Below, one piece after another: positions 8,490 through 19,100 of a stretch of 64,000 nt of DNA. A program made the translations under genes and the position numbers. How positions within the stretch are numbered: the stretch's first letter is position 1; each line of letters begins with the position of its first letter. The stretch is from Roseivirga misakiensis. GTDB lineage: Bacteria; Bacteroidota; Bacteroidia; Cytophagales; Cyclobacteriaceae. The notes beneath the pieces were generated by a model. The model did no database searches and was not told the DNA's origin. It saw only the letters and a program-made list of their open reading frames with translations. The DNA is taken from positions 1-64,000 of the forward strand of contig NZ_MDGQ01000004.1 of assembly GCF_001747105.1 (NCBI RefSeq), in the 5' to 3' direction.

Positions 8490-8909
8490 CTACTCACCGA
8501 AGTACTCAACGAAATTCCTTGGCGTTTCATAAAGCTTAAGCGAATGAAGTCCACCTTCTTTTGTGATCTCATTGACTTTTGGTGCTAGAATTTTCCAAAT
8601 TTCCATCACCAAAATCTCACAGCTCGCCATTTTACCCTGCATGAAGTCTACGTCGATATTCAGGTTTTTATGATCCAATTTTTCGATCACTTCATTTTTG
8701 ATCAATACAGATAACGCCTTTAAGTCAACTACAAATCCTGTATCGGGGTCCGGCAACCCCTTCACCGTAGTGATCAATTCGAAATTATGACCGTGCCAAT
8801 TTGCATTAGCACATGGGCCAAAAACTTCTTGATTTTTCTCTTCAGACCAGTTAGGGTTATACAGCTTATGTGCTGCATTAAAATGTTCTTTTCTACTAAC
8901 GTAAACCAT
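8490..8909 (-). CDS. queD: 6-carboxytetrahydropterin synthase (QueD / PTPS family)
   Basis: Turns dihydroneopterin triphosphate into 6-carboxytetrahydropterin, step two of 7-deazaguanine synthesis for queuosine. 139 residues. Zinc ligands are the His in FNAAHKL and the HGH pair in NWHGHNF; the probable catalytic cysteine is in FGPCANAN. The closing LYETPRNFVEY is typical of the family. queE, the next enzyme of the pathway, is at 21364-21981 in this window, which supports the queuosine role over a sepiapterin or folate role. A -7 element lies 19 bases before its start. Confidence 0.9.
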   Translation of the reverse strand: MVYVSRKEHFNAAHKLYNPNWSEEKNQEVFGPCANANWHGHNFELITTVKGLPDPDTGFVVDLKALSVLIKNEVIEKLDHKNLNIDVDFMQGKMASCEILVMEIWKILAPKVNEITKEGGLHSLKLYETPRNFVEYFGE

Positions 8910-8928
8910 CTTGTCGATAATTTGGGTG

Positions 8929-8936
8929 CAAAGATA
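8929..8936 (-). promoter_or_regulatory. -7 element of queD
   Basis: TATCTTTG on the minus strand matches TAnnTTTG. No -33 TTG at the usual spacing. Confidence 0.5.
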
Positions 8937-9042
8937 TTAAAAAGAATTTCCCGACTACCTAAAATACCAACTGAAGGTAAAAAGTTACTTGTTTGTGTGA
9001 TCAACCTCAATTACGTCACACTATGGAATAAAGACCGACTGA

Positions 9043-9495
9043 TCAGTGCACAGTGACTTTGCCGAACGGGCTTTCTTCCCCACTATCTGTAGGTTTTATG
9101 AATTTATATTTATCCAGATTGTAAACAGACCCCTTATTCACATTTAAAAAGCGGTCAAGGTCGCCTTGCAAGGCTTTCAAAGTAGGCTTACTACTTAGAA
9201 CAATTACAACCTGATCGTTTTTTATTCTTAGGGTTCTATCCTTTAAAGTCGTCTGAGCAAATTTTAAAATTCGAAGTCGATTAGCCGAATTCACTTGAAA
9301 AAGTGACTTTGCCATCTCGTTTGCCGAAGTTTTAATGGAATCAATTGGGGTCACCACACTTAAGCCATTATTCAATTCAATTGAGGCATAGAAAAACGCC
9401 ACGCTATCTCTAACTGCTGCTTTTTGACCTTTCTTTTGTGCAAAAGAAGTAAATGTAAAAGCCACTAACAATGTCAATACAATTCCTATTCTCAT
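9043..9495 (-). CDS. Small secreted protein of unknown function
   Basis: 150 residues with a clear signal peptide (MRIGIVLTLLVAFTFTSFAQ, cleavage after Ala or Gln). The mature part is Lys-rich with no cysteine and no motif I recognise. It starts three bases after the hldD stop, so it is very likely in the same transcript. That hldD acts in lipopolysaccharide core synthesis hints at an envelope role, but only by position. Confidence 0.75.
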   Translation of the reverse strand: MRIGIVLTLLVAFTFTSFAQKKGQKAAVRDSVAFFYASIELNNGLSVVTPIDSIKTSANEMAKSLFQVNSANRLRILKFAQTTLKDRTLRIKNDQVVIVLSSKPTLKALQGDLDRFLNVNKGSVYNLDKYKFIKPTDSGEESPFGKVTVH

Positions 9496-9498
9496 GAT

Positions 9499-10464
9499 CT
9501 AAAATGTTTTGTTGTCTATTAAATAGTTCTTCACATAATCCTCGACGCCAGCCTCTAAACCTGTAAAGGGCCTAGTATAACCGATCGCTTTTAGTTTAGA
9601 CATATTAGCTTCTGTATAGTACTGGTATTTATCTCTAATATCTTCTGGCGTATCAATAAACCCTATGTCTGCTTTTTTATCTAGGGCTTTAAAAGTTGCC
9701 GAAACTAGATCAAAAAACGTGCGAGCTTTTCCACTACCTAAATTATAAATCGCAGAATCCGAACGATGGTTCATTAGAAAGTAACAAACTTCCACTACAT
9801 CCTTTACGAAAATAAAGTCTCTTAGCTGCTCACCATCTTTAAAATTAGGATTATGGGAGCGGAAAAGCTTCATTTTACCAGTTTTCTGGATTTGTTTATA
9901 GGCATGTAACACCACAGAGGCCATTCTTCCCTTATGATATTCATTTGGTCCGTAAACATTGAAAAATTTCAGGCCAGCCCAAAAGAAAGGTTTTTCTTGC
10001 TGCGCCAGAGCCCATTTGTCAAACTCATTTTTTGAGACACCATAGGGGTTTAACGGTTTAAGCCTCTCAAGTTTCGAGTGGTCATCATCATAGCCTTCTT
10101 CACCGCCACCATAGGTAGCAGCAGATGACGCATAAACTAAGGGAATCTGATGGTCTATGCATGCCCGCCAAATCTTTTTAGAGTAGTCTAGATTAAGCTT
10201 GTTCAGGAGCTCATAATCAAATTCAGCTGTATCGGTTCTCGCTCCTAAATGAAAAATGAACTCTACATGCCTGGCGTTTCCGCTTAGCCAAGTAAAGAAA
10301 TCATCTCTATTCACCTTCTGACTAATTGACTTACCCACCAGGTTTCGATCCTTATCGGGTACATCAAATTTATCAACAGCAATAATATCATTAAAGCCTT
10401 CACTGTTTAGTTTACTTACCAAACAGCTTGCGATAAAACCTGCCGCTCCTGTTACTACAATCAT
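9499..10464 (-). CDS. hldD: ADP-L-glycero-D-manno-heptose 6-epimerase
   Basis: Extended short-chain dehydrogenase that epimerises ADP-D,D-heptose to ADP-L,D-heptose for the lipopolysaccharide inner core. The N-terminal nucleotide motif is TGAAGFIASCL, the catalytic YxxxK is in YGVSKNEFDKW with a preceding SSAATYG, and the FNVYGPNEYHKGRMAS block is characteristic of HldD. 321 residues is normal. The other heptose genes are not in the window. A -7 element (TATATTTG) lies 26 bases upstream. Confidence 0.93.
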   Translation of the reverse strand: MIVVTGAAGFIASCLVSKLNSEGFNDIIAVDKFDVPDKDRNLVGKSISQKVNRDDFFTWLSGNARHVEFIFHLGARTDTAEFDYELLNKLNLDYSKKIWRACIDHQIPLVYASSAATYGGGEEGYDDDHSKLERLKPLNPYGVSKNEFDKWALAQQEKPFFWAGLKFFNVYGPNEYHKGRMASVVLHAYKQIQKTGKMKLFRSHNPNFKDGEQLRDFIFVKDVVEVCYFLMNHRSDSAIYNLGSGKARTFFDLVSATFKALDKKADIGFIDTPEDIRDKYQYYTEANMSKLKAIGYTRPFTGLEAGVEDYVKNYLIDNKTF

Positions 10465-10490
10465 AAATTCGAACGAATTAAAACTTAAGG

Positions 10491-10498
10491 CAAATATA
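10491..10498 (-). promoter_or_regulatory. -7 element of hldD
   Basis: TATATTTG on the minus strand matches the consensus. The -33 box is not evident. Confidence 0.5.
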
Positions 10499-10553
10499 CC
10501 GATTCCAATATGGCCTAATGATAAATTATAAAGAGAATTAAGCGTAAATAGCC

Positions 10554-13500
10554 TTAATAACCGCCTTTCAGATGATTCCCAGTCATTCTTACTTGAAGTA
10601 GTTCGGGAGAATCATTATTCTTAAGCAAAAGGATCAACTCTTCACCGTTGACTGATAGCTTTTGAATTTTGTTGACCACACCATTCTTTATTAGGCCACT
10701 CATAGTCTGAGACATTGGCAAGAAGTTGCCATTACCCAAACCTTTTAATAACAAGGCGCTTTGCGCATCATAGCGTCCATTAAAAACTTCTGGACTATAA
10801 GAATTCCCTGCTAGGAGGACGTCTAGAATTCCATCATGGTCAAAATCAAGTGTCTCGATATCATTAACCTGTGAAAATTGAGCTTCAATTGGTAAGACTG
10901 AATAGGTAAAACCTTCAGTACCGTTATTTATGAATAGGCTGGTTGAAAAGTGATTGGCACTCAATTTTAGCGCCTTAGCTAAGCGTTCTTTACCTAGGAC
11001 TTCTTCTATAGTCGCTTCTGCATAGTCTAGATTTTTTACAAATTTCTTCTTAATAGAATTGATCTGTTGAGCTAGCGTCATTCTATCATGTAAAATGTAT
11101 TCGCGCCCGCCGTTAAAGTAGGCTATTACGGGGTCAATTCTTCCGTCAGTATTAAAATCATACGCGTATACTGAAAGTGGCTCCTGAGGTGTTGCTTTGT
11201 ACCGACTATTTAGTCCGAGGTTTCCAGCAAGAATATCTAGATCACCATCTTGATCAATATCCACTATTTTCAAGCAATTCCACCAACCTATATAATCCGA
11301 TAGATTGTACTGTTCTGTAGCATCGAGAAAGGATCCACTGACGTTTTTGAACACCTTAATGGCCATAAATTCACCAGTTAAAACAAGCTCGTTTGTACCG
11401 TCGTTATCAAGATCTGCCCAGGCGGCATCTTTTACCATACCTATTTTCTGAAGGGCGGGAGCTACATCGGCGGTTACGTCATTAAATACCCCATGGTTAT
11501 TCGACAATAGTTTACTTGTTCCTGCTAATGGGTACTGACCCGGTTTACATCTACCTCCTATGAAAAGATCTATATCGCCATCATTATCAAAATCATTTTT
11601 AATAATGACACCACTACTAAATGAATCGTAATTAATTCCGTTTTCTGATATGGTAAAATTCCCATTCCCGTTGTTCAAGTAAAGCCTATCCTTATAAAAC
11701 TCACTACCTAATTCAAATTCATTACTACCGGCAATAATGAAGAGATCTTCATCACCATCTGCATCGACATCAATAAACAAAGCGCCTGCATCTTCTGATT
11801 CCACTCCTTCAAATTCAATCACTTCATAACTCAAGGCCCCATTTTTTAAACGTTGAGTAAACAAGCGTCCCGGTTCTCCAGCTGCACCACCTATAAAAAC
11901 ATCTTGTAGTCCGTCTCCATTTACATCGGCTGTAGCAGAACTTGGCCCCTCTTGAGATATCTTATGTGGCAGTAACGGTTCACGATTAAAATCAACAAAC
12001 ATTGATTCTTTGTGCTTGTAGTCTAAATTAATGTGGCTTGACTCACCAAAAACACCATCAAAAACTGGCTTCTGGTTGGCAATCTCAACCTCAGAGGTCT
12101 CTCTTTCAATATTTAATTGCTGGTTAACAAGAACGTTGTTTAACCGCGTTACTTTCTGATCTGGCCAAATCACTTCCACAGCGTCGACCTTTTTCAGTTT
12201 ATTCAAACCAAAGTGCAACCTTGCATCCACAGTTGATTGAAACCCTCGGTATGGCGAAACAACTGCACTGTAAATTTTTCCATCAGCCAATAATTTAACC
12301 TGAGTACCTATGGCCTTTGCATGATCATTCTCAATAGTTACATTTATTGTCAAATAGTTTAAGCTATCAAGCTCTCTAGAACGGTTTTCATAGACAAACG
12401 ATGGGTGATTAAGGTTATTGACTATGATATCTAAGTCTCCATCATTATCGAGATCTCCATACGATGCGCCTGTTGAAAAACTTGGTTCACTAAGTCCCCA
12501 AGCAGAAGCCATATTTTCAAACTTTAGTCCTCCCGAGTTAGCATAGGCATAATTCGAGACTTTTTCGCCTTTCAATTCCTGTAGTGCACCAATCACTACA
12601 TTTGGATCAAATACCGCATTCCGACGCTGGTTTTCACTGATTATGTAATCTCTAAAATCTACGTCGGTCACATCTTTAACATACCCATTGGTAATGAAGA
12701 CATCTTTTTGACCATTATTGTCTAGGTCAGCAATTAGGGGTGTCCAGCTCCAATCTGTATTACTCATTCCAGTCAATTGACCAACCTCTTTAAAATTACT
12801 GTTTGAGGTTCCTAATTGTAATGAGTTTCTCATGTATTGAGGTACATAACCATTATTGGTTAGGAGTTGGAATCTGTTGTAGTTTAGTCCGCTGAGCAGC
12901 TTTTTTTGCCTTCTATTGTCTTCCGGAAGCATATCTACTTGAAAAAGGTCCATAGCTCCATCGTTATTAATATCCGCTATGTCTACCCCCATACCAAAAT
13001 TACTGGTATGATTCATATACTTTCCAATTTGGTCATTGAAACCACCTTTTCGATCGTTTATGTACAAATTGTCATCATAAGTAAAGTCATTACTTACGTA
13101 TATATCCAGCCATCCGTCACTATTGAAATCGTTAATCAACAGACCTAATCCATACCCTTCATGTTCAATGCCTGCCTGCACCGTGATATCAACGAACTTC
13201 CCATTCTCATTTCTCAATAATCGATCACTGCTTTTGGATTTGCCATCCTTCTTCTTTCTTTTTATGGCTGTTGGATCTTTATCTGGGTTATTCTCATAAT
13301 TGATTAGATAGGCATCTAGATCACCATCATTGTCGAAGTCAAAAAAAGCAGTATGCGTGGTTAATCGAGATTCGTTTAATCCATAAACTTCTGACAACTC
13401 GGTAAAAGTTAAATCACCATTATTAACAAAAAGAATATTTTCAGAATGTTTACCGATTGTTCGCCCACCAACACTTAAATAGATATCTTGAAAACCATCA

Positions 13501-13865
13501 GCATTAATATCAACTATCGACACTCCGTGAATCCACTTTGAAGTTTTCAAACCTGCTATTTCGGTTATATCATGAAAACGCAGTCCTCCATCATTGATAA
13601 ATAACTTACTGGACACCATATTTCCAGCAAAGAAAACGTCCTTAAGCCCGTCATTATTGAAGTCAGCAATACCTACTCCACCTCCGTTGTACATATAGAG
13701 GTACTTATAAGCATTAATTGAGTCACTTTCCGTTAAATCATTGGAAAAGAGAATTCCAGAATCATTCTCATCTAACAATTTGAAACGCGGCTTAAATTCC
13801 TCTTTCCCTCCACAGGAAACAAGAATTAAAAAAAGTAGTGTTAAAAAATAGTTTCTTATCAACAT
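10554..13865 (-). CDS. FG-GAP/VCBS repeat lipoprotein with ASPIC/UnbV domain
   Basis: 1103 residues, exported as a lipoprotein (signal segment ending LILVSCGGK). I count about 14 calcium-type repeats of the form D-x-D/N-x-D-G-x-x-D followed by a hydrophobic strand (for example DFNNDGLKD, DFDNDGDLD, DVNGDGLQD), in two blocks that suggest two seven-bladed propellers. Between the blocks is an ASPIC/UnbV segment (about 510-590, with YRGFQSTVDARLHFGL and EVIWPDQ). Such proteins often lie next to SusC/SusD pairs in Bacteroidota, as here, and may bind glycans or protein on the surface. The ligand is unknown. A gap of about 150 bases separates it from the lipoprotein gene before it. Confidence 0.88.
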   Translation of the reverse strand: MLIRNYFLTLLFLILVSCGGKEEFKPRFKLLDENDSGILFSNDLTESDSINAYKYLYMYNGGGVGIADFNNDGLKDVFFAGNMVSSKLFINDGGLRFHDITEIAGLKTSKWIHGVSIVDINADGFQDIYLSVGGRTIGKHSENILFVNNGDLTFTELSEVYGLNESRLTTHTAFFDFDNDGDLDAYLINYENNPDKDPTAIKRKKKDGKSKSSDRLLRNENGKFVDITVQAGIEHEGYGLGLLINDFNSDGWLDIYVSNDFTYDDNLYINDRKGGFNDQIGKYMNHTSNFGMGVDIADINNDGAMDLFQVDMLPEDNRRQKKLLSGLNYNRFQLLTNNGYVPQYMRNSLQLGTSNSNFKEVGQLTGMSNTDWSWTPLIADLDNNGQKDVFITNGYVKDVTDVDFRDYIISENQRRNAVFDPNVVIGALQELKGEKVSNYAYANSGGLKFENMASAWGLSEPSFSTGASYGDLDNDGDLDIIVNNLNHPSFVYENRSRELDSLNYLTINVTIENDHAKAIGTQVKLLADGKIYSAVVSPYRGFQSTVDARLHFGLNKLKKVDAVEVIWPDQKVTRLNNVLVNQQLNIERETSEVEIANQKPVFDGVFGESSHINLDYKHKESMFVDFNREPLLPHKISQEGPSSATADVNGDGLQDVFIGGAAGEPGRLFTQRLKNGALSYEVIEFEGVESEDAGALFIDVDADGDEDLFIIAGSNEFELGSEFYKDRLYLNNGNGNFTISENGINYDSFSSGVIIKNDFDNDGDIDLFIGGRCKPGQYPLAGTSKLLSNNHGVFNDVTADVAPALQKIGMVKDAAWADLDNDGTNELVLTGEFMAIKVFKNVSGSFLDATEQYNLSDYIGWWNCLKIVDIDQDGDLDILAGNLGLNSRYKATPQEPLSVYAYDFNTDGRIDPVIAYFNGGREYILHDRMTLAQQINSIKKKFVKNLDYAEATIEEVLGKERLAKALKLSANHFSTSLFINNGTEGFTYSVLPIEAQFSQVNDIETLDFDHDGILDVLLAGNSYSPEVFNGRYDAQSALLLKGLGNGNFLPMSQTMSGLIKNGVVNKIQKLSVNGEELILLLKNNDSPELLQVRMTGNHLKGGY

Positions 13866-14018
13866 ATGGTATGGCGAACACCAATACTTGAAAAACTATA
13901 TTCACAGTAGATTTTAGCGACCTATCTATGCAAATACGTTTACATTAAATGTTGAATTTGAGTATGACCTACTCTATTGATGTAATAAATTAATAATAAA
14001 TAGACTGAGTGCAACAGT

Positions 14019-14516
14019 CTATTTCACTTTTCTTATAATACCAGTATACCCATCACTGGTCATCACTTTAACCTTCTCGCCATCTTTACGGTAAAACTTC
14101 AATTTACCTGAAGACATTTCAAGTGTATGGCCTGTAAAACCATAAAACATACCTAAATCATTCTTTTCGGAAAGGCTTAGTGCTTGAAGAAGGGCAAATG
14201 CCACACCGGAAGTTGGTGTGTATCCCCTTAATTCTTTTTCACCTGCACCTGGTATTACTATATTTTGAACTGATGAGGGCAATATTTTCAAATCAAACAC
14301 AGTCTCTATTGCTGTTGTATCATCTTTAATTCTATCATAGTCATTTACGTGAGTGTATTTTACACCATCTATAGAAATCCAGTCATCTACCTTCAAAGTA
14401 TCTTTAAATTCAACTTCAATCATTTCAGCCAAAACATAAGGCCTTCTTTCACCACAACTCGCAGCTATAAGGCATACTGCGAATAATAAACCTACCAAAT
14501 ATCTATTCTTTTTCAT
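14019..14516 (-). CDS. Lipoprotein of unknown function
   Basis: 165 residues with an N-terminal lipobox (LIAASCGERR). The mature part has the segments DWISIDGVKYTHVNDYD and FYGFTGHTLEMSSGKL and is not a family I recognise. It lies between the SusD gene and the FG-GAP lipoprotein on the same strand, but a terminator separates it from susD, so it is either expressed by readthrough or from its own promoter. A link to the SusC/SusD uptake system is a guess from position. Confidence 0.75.
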   Translation of the reverse strand: MKKNRYLVGLLFAVCLIAASCGERRPYVLAEMIEVEFKDTLKVDDWISIDGVKYTHVNDYDRIKDDTTAIETVFDLKILPSSVQNIVIPGAGEKELRGYTPTSGVAFALLQALSLSEKNDLGMFYGFTGHTLEMSSGKLKFYRKDGEKVKVMTSDGYTGIIRKVK

Positions 14517-14563
14517 TTCTATGTTTCTATTAATCGAGACTAAATAGCTTCAAATAAAAGTAA

Positions 14564-14593
14564 TAAAAAAGCCCCAAGTAAAACTTGAGGCTT
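14564..14593 (-). terminator. Terminator after the SusD gene
   Basis: Minus-strand stem AAGCCTCAAG / CTTGGGGCTT with a five-base loop and one G-U pair, then a T run (14565-14570). It lies 20 bases after the susD-like stop. Confidence 0.85.
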
Positions 14594-14612
14594 TTAATGT
14601 ATCTATAATTGC

Positions 14613-16109
14613 TTATATACCACCAAAAGTATATACATCAAGACCTAAGATTTCAAGCTCTTGAGCAGGTAGTGGTAACTGCGGTGAAGTACCAGGCTGC
14701 AAGAAGTGCGAAGGATCAGATGCAATTCTTCTGAAATACCATCCGTTTAAGGCACCATCCCAAGCGAATTCTACAAGACGCTCGTAAGTGATCTCCTTCA
14801 ACATATCAGCATCAGACTCTGTTCCAGTCAATGCAGGAAGACCACCTCTTGTAACACGTGTCGCGTTAATCAAGCCAGCTGCCTCTGTTTTACTACCACC
14901 AGTTCTAATCAATGCTTCAGCTCTAATCATACCAATTTCATTCATTGTTAAATGAGGCATTGGTCCTAATAGTGCGGCAATGTAATAGTTGTACTTATTG
15001 AAGTTATAACTACTAAAGAAGTAGTAACCTCTATCTGCAGCAAACTGAACACCAGTATTATAAACAAAGTCAGTTGAGATTCTTTGATCTCTAGGGTTAG
15101 TAATCTCAGGTAGCGTATTCACGCCATCAGGCCATGGGTAAGGAGCAGTAGCATTGTTTGGATCAGTAGTAGTTCCACTACCAGTACCACCTTCCATCAT
15201 GTTGATGATTCTCTGACTAACTCTTGTCCATAATGGGAACTGACCTTGGATAAGAATACGCGTCCACCAGAAAACACCATCACCAGCAGGTGAAATGTCA
15301 GCAGTTACCGTATTGCTTGTCAAGTTCAAGATTTGGGTCCAGTCATTTGCAGCAGCTTCAGCCGCATCTCTAGAAGAATAAGCTAAAATTTTAGCAGCAA
15401 AAGACCTCGCAAAACGAGCAGCCTCTACATTGTCATAGTTCAATCCATTGATTGCACTATGAGTAGTAGATGCATCACTATCAAATATAGCAGCAGCTTC
15501 AGTCAATTTTGTTACACCAGCAGCAATTACATCTGAGTAAGGGCTTAACTCTAACGTACCTAAATCAATAGCAGATACAGTCTCATCAGCAATAAACGCT
15601 TGGTCAAAAATTAGGCCTAAAGTACCCAAAGCTAAACCTTGAGCTAACTTACCATTTGCTAATACCTGATTCGTAAGGTCATTGCCGTTACCGTCATCGA
15701 TTTGTCCACCAAACTCACTATTCATAACTCTTAACAAGTCATTAACTTGAGCCAAAGACTGGTTCAAACGAGCCCATGGAGTAGTCATAAATGCACGGTT
15801 GTTATAAGTAAGCGTGTTTTGGATCGGAGCTCTAGGAATAGTACCTAAATCTCTCATACCCCAGTTACCCCAACTTGAACTCAATGTCTGAGCGTAAACC
15901 GACATCGGCATGTTTGGCGTACTCAATTGAGTCGCCTGCCACCAAGTCAGGAACGCACCATCAACAACCGATGGGAACGTCGTAGGATCAGAGAAAATGT
16001 CAGAACTATTCTTCTCATTCAAGTTCTCCACTTCTAGATCTTCACAAGAGGTGAAAGTAACAGCGATTATCGCTGCTACTACCCCAAAATATTTGAAATT
16101 TTTCTTCAT
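14613..16109 (-). CDS. SusD/RagB-family nutrient-binding outer-membrane lipoprotein
   Basis: 498 residues; surface lipoprotein that caps the SusC-type transporter and helps bind its ligand. It has a lipobox (AVTFTSCEDLE), SusD-like helical segments, and the C-terminal family features (MNEIGMIRAEALIRTG, then EITYERLVEFAWDG and WYFRRIA). It starts 28 bases after the SusC stop, so the pair is one transcript. No glycoside hydrolase, peptidase or sulfatase is next to it, so the substrate cannot be assigned. Low-complexity Ala/Asn-rich stretches are normal for the family. Confidence 0.93.
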   Translation of the reverse strand: MKKNFKYFGVVAAIIAVTFTSCEDLEVENLNEKNSSDIFSDPTTFPSVVDGAFLTWWQATQLSTPNMPMSVYAQTLSSSWGNWGMRDLGTIPRAPIQNTLTYNNRAFMTTPWARLNQSLAQVNDLLRVMNSEFGGQIDDGNGNDLTNQVLANGKLAQGLALGTLGLIFDQAFIADETVSAIDLGTLELSPYSDVIAAGVTKLTEAAAIFDSDASTTHSAINGLNYDNVEAARFARSFAAKILAYSSRDAAEAAANDWTQILNLTSNTVTADISPAGDGVFWWTRILIQGQFPLWTRVSQRIINMMEGGTGSGTTTDPNNATAPYPWPDGVNTLPEITNPRDQRISTDFVYNTGVQFAADRGYYFFSSYNFNKYNYYIAALLGPMPHLTMNEIGMIRAEALIRTGGSKTEAAGLINATRVTRGGLPALTGTESDADMLKEITYERLVEFAWDGALNGWYFRRIASDPSHFLQPGTSPQLPLPAQELEILGLDVYTFGGI

Positions 16110-16137
16110 GATTTTTTCTTGATTTAAATCTTGGTTA

Positions 16138-19100
16138 TTAGAACGTCAATGCAATTGATCCATTGAAAGATCTAACAAGTGGGTAAGCGAAGTTATCCGT
16201 TCTTGTAGTGATACCACCTGAAGCAGGATCATATCCTGGGTAGTCACTAGATAAGAACAAGTTACGTCCCACTACACTTAATCTAACATTTTTGAACACT
16301 TTGTCCATACCAATTTTTGCCAATTGGTCGCCTCCAAGGTCATAGTTTACAGCAAGCTCTCTTAGTCTTAAGTGAGTAGCATCTTCAACCCAGAAATCAG
16401 TAGTTCTGTTCGTGTTATAAATGGTAGCTAAGTAAGTATTAGCTTTTCTTTGTCCTTCAGGGAAGTCACCTTGGTTAAAGATTGGGTGTAACCTATCTCT
16501 AGCTAACCACTGACCACCTTGGTAGTAAGTATCTCCACCATTTTGGTACTCCCATAACATGAATACAGAGAAGTTCTTGTAATCAAAGGAAGTAGTAAGT
16601 GCCATATTAAAGTTAGCCTGAGCATCACCAATCAATATGTCATCTAATTGTACACCAGCCTCGTCAGTAAGGTATACAGCAGCTTCATTAGTAGTGAACT
16701 CATCTGCCGCAACAATTACGATACCGTCCCTGTTGATTTTAAAATCAGAAGGAGTAAGACCACCTGGTACGTTTGCAACTGTTCCATCAGGAAGTACGGT
16801 CAAATCGTCAAGTGATCTAGCGATTTTTCTACCGAACATTTCAGTAGGTCTGTTTCCTAAATCCCAGATGTTACGAGCACCTACTTGGAATCTTGGCCTG
16901 TTGAATTCAGTAATCTCAGCTCTTGTTCTATCAAAGATTAAGTTGAATGACAAGTTCATGTCATTTTTCTGAATCGCATCATAACCTAAAGTGAACTCTA
17001 AAGTGTTAGTCTCTAAAGTACCAGCATTTTGCTGCTGAGAACTTCTACCAGTTACAGCAGACAAAGGAATAGTCAAAATCTGATCTCTGTTAGCTTGCTC
17101 AGAGTAAGAAGCAATGAACTTGAATTTATCAAGGAAGTCAACGTTTAATCCGATTTCCAATTCGTCTGTTACATTAGGACCTAATAGTGGGTTCTCAAGA
17201 ACAGTTGGGTTTTGAATTACACCGTTAATAACAGGAGCTCTTTCAAATCTATCGAAGAAACCAGGTAGTCCACCTGCTTGTCCCCAAGAACCAGTAAGCT
17301 TAGCTTCCTGAATTCCGTCGATTTCGAAATCCTCTGTGATTCTCCATCCTGCAGAGAATCTAGCAAATGTTTGCCATCTGTTGTCTCTACCGAACAATGA
17401 GTTACCATCTCTTCTAACCACAATATCAAATAGATATTTGTCTTGGTAATCACCACCAACTGATAGTGAGAAGTTGTTTGCTACAACTTGGTTTTCTTCA
17501 GTTGCACTAGCTCCTAAGAATGGAAGTCCATCATTTGGAGAAAGTGTTACGTTATTGAAACGATCAAAAGCAGCAAGTCCTAAGTTAGTACCATTAGCAC
17601 TGAAGGCCTCTCCACCTCTATCTTCATACTGGAAGAAAGCGTTAGATCTTAAATTCCAATCCTGAATCTTAGTCACATATGTTAAACGGAAAGAAGAAGT
17701 GATTGCAGTGAAGTCACTGTAACCTCTACTTAATGAACCAGTTCCTGGAACACCTTGATTTGCTAGATATCCAATGTCTTGGAATTGTCTAGAGTAATCT
17801 TGCCAAGTATCCATACCGAAACGACCTTCAGCAGTTAATCCTTCAACAATGTCATACTTAACGTTTACTGATCCGATAAATCTCTTACGAGTTCTTTCGT
17901 TTCTGTTATTTGTTAAGATATAGAATGGGTTGAATTCTGAAGTAGGCGAGAATCTGTTCGCATTGTAGTTGAATGGAGAACCATCTTCTTCGTTTGGCGC
18001 GAAGAAATCCGCACTAGGATCAGCAATAGTTAAAGTTCTGATACTAGGTGTTACATTGTCTTGCTCATCTTGGATAAATCTCAAAGATGAAGAAAGCTTT
18101 AATTTCTCACCGATATATTGATCTGACTGCACAGTAATGTTATAACGCTGGTTACCGTCATAAAAGTCTACACCACCAGTTCTATCTTGGTATTCAGCTG
18201 ATACCGCAAGGTTACCAGTAGCTCCTCTTGTACTTAGTCTCATGTACTGAGTAAAGAATGTACTACCTGTAAATAGGTCATTGATATGATCTCTGTAGCG
18301 AGGGAATTCGTTATCAGAAATTAGGTCTGGATCATCCTGAGCAGTTCCAGTGTTATCCAATTGGAAATCACCAGTTGCTGGATCGATCAAGAAAGGATGA
18401 TATCTAGCCTTTTCAATGTTTCTGCTTTTGTAAACACTTTCGTTACCATACTCAGTTCTTAATAAGAATTGAGTTGAACCTGGAGCAATTTTATCACCTC
18501 TTTTAGAGAATAATTGGATTACACCGTTAGCAGCTCTTGATCCGAATAATGTAGCAGCAGAAGCACCTTTCAATACCTCATAACGCTCAATATCCTGAAG
18601 GTTAATGTCTGAAAGACTACCTTCAATTAACACACCATCCAATACGATTAGTGGACTGTTGTTACCTGATAAAGTAGAAGCACCTCTGATTTGAATTTGA
18701 GGACCAGCACCAGGAACGTTGCTTGGCTGTACACGTACACCAGCAATTTTACCAGCTAGGGCAGAACCAGCATCTGTAGCCGGTACTTGCTTAATTACCT
18801 TCTCACCTACAGAACTTACTGTAAATGGAAGTTTTTTCACTGGAGTAGCTGCTGCCACACCTGTTACTACAACCTCTCCTAAAGAAGTCGCATCTGGAAC
18901 CATAATCACATTGTACACTGATTGATTAGGTACAAGTTTGATTTCTTGGTCAACGTAACCTAGGTAACTGAATACTAAGGTTCCGCCTGATGCAGGCACT
19001 TCGAGTCGGTATTCACCATCCTGATTGGTAGGTGTACCTTCAAAAGTACCTTTCAACTGAATAGTAACCTGAACAAGTGGAAGTCCGTCATCTGAACCTG

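Noticed and set aside
12906-13148. Plus-strand ORF inside the FG-GAP gene
   Set aside because: Opposite-strand shadow of a repeat-rich coding region; no promoter or conserved motif.
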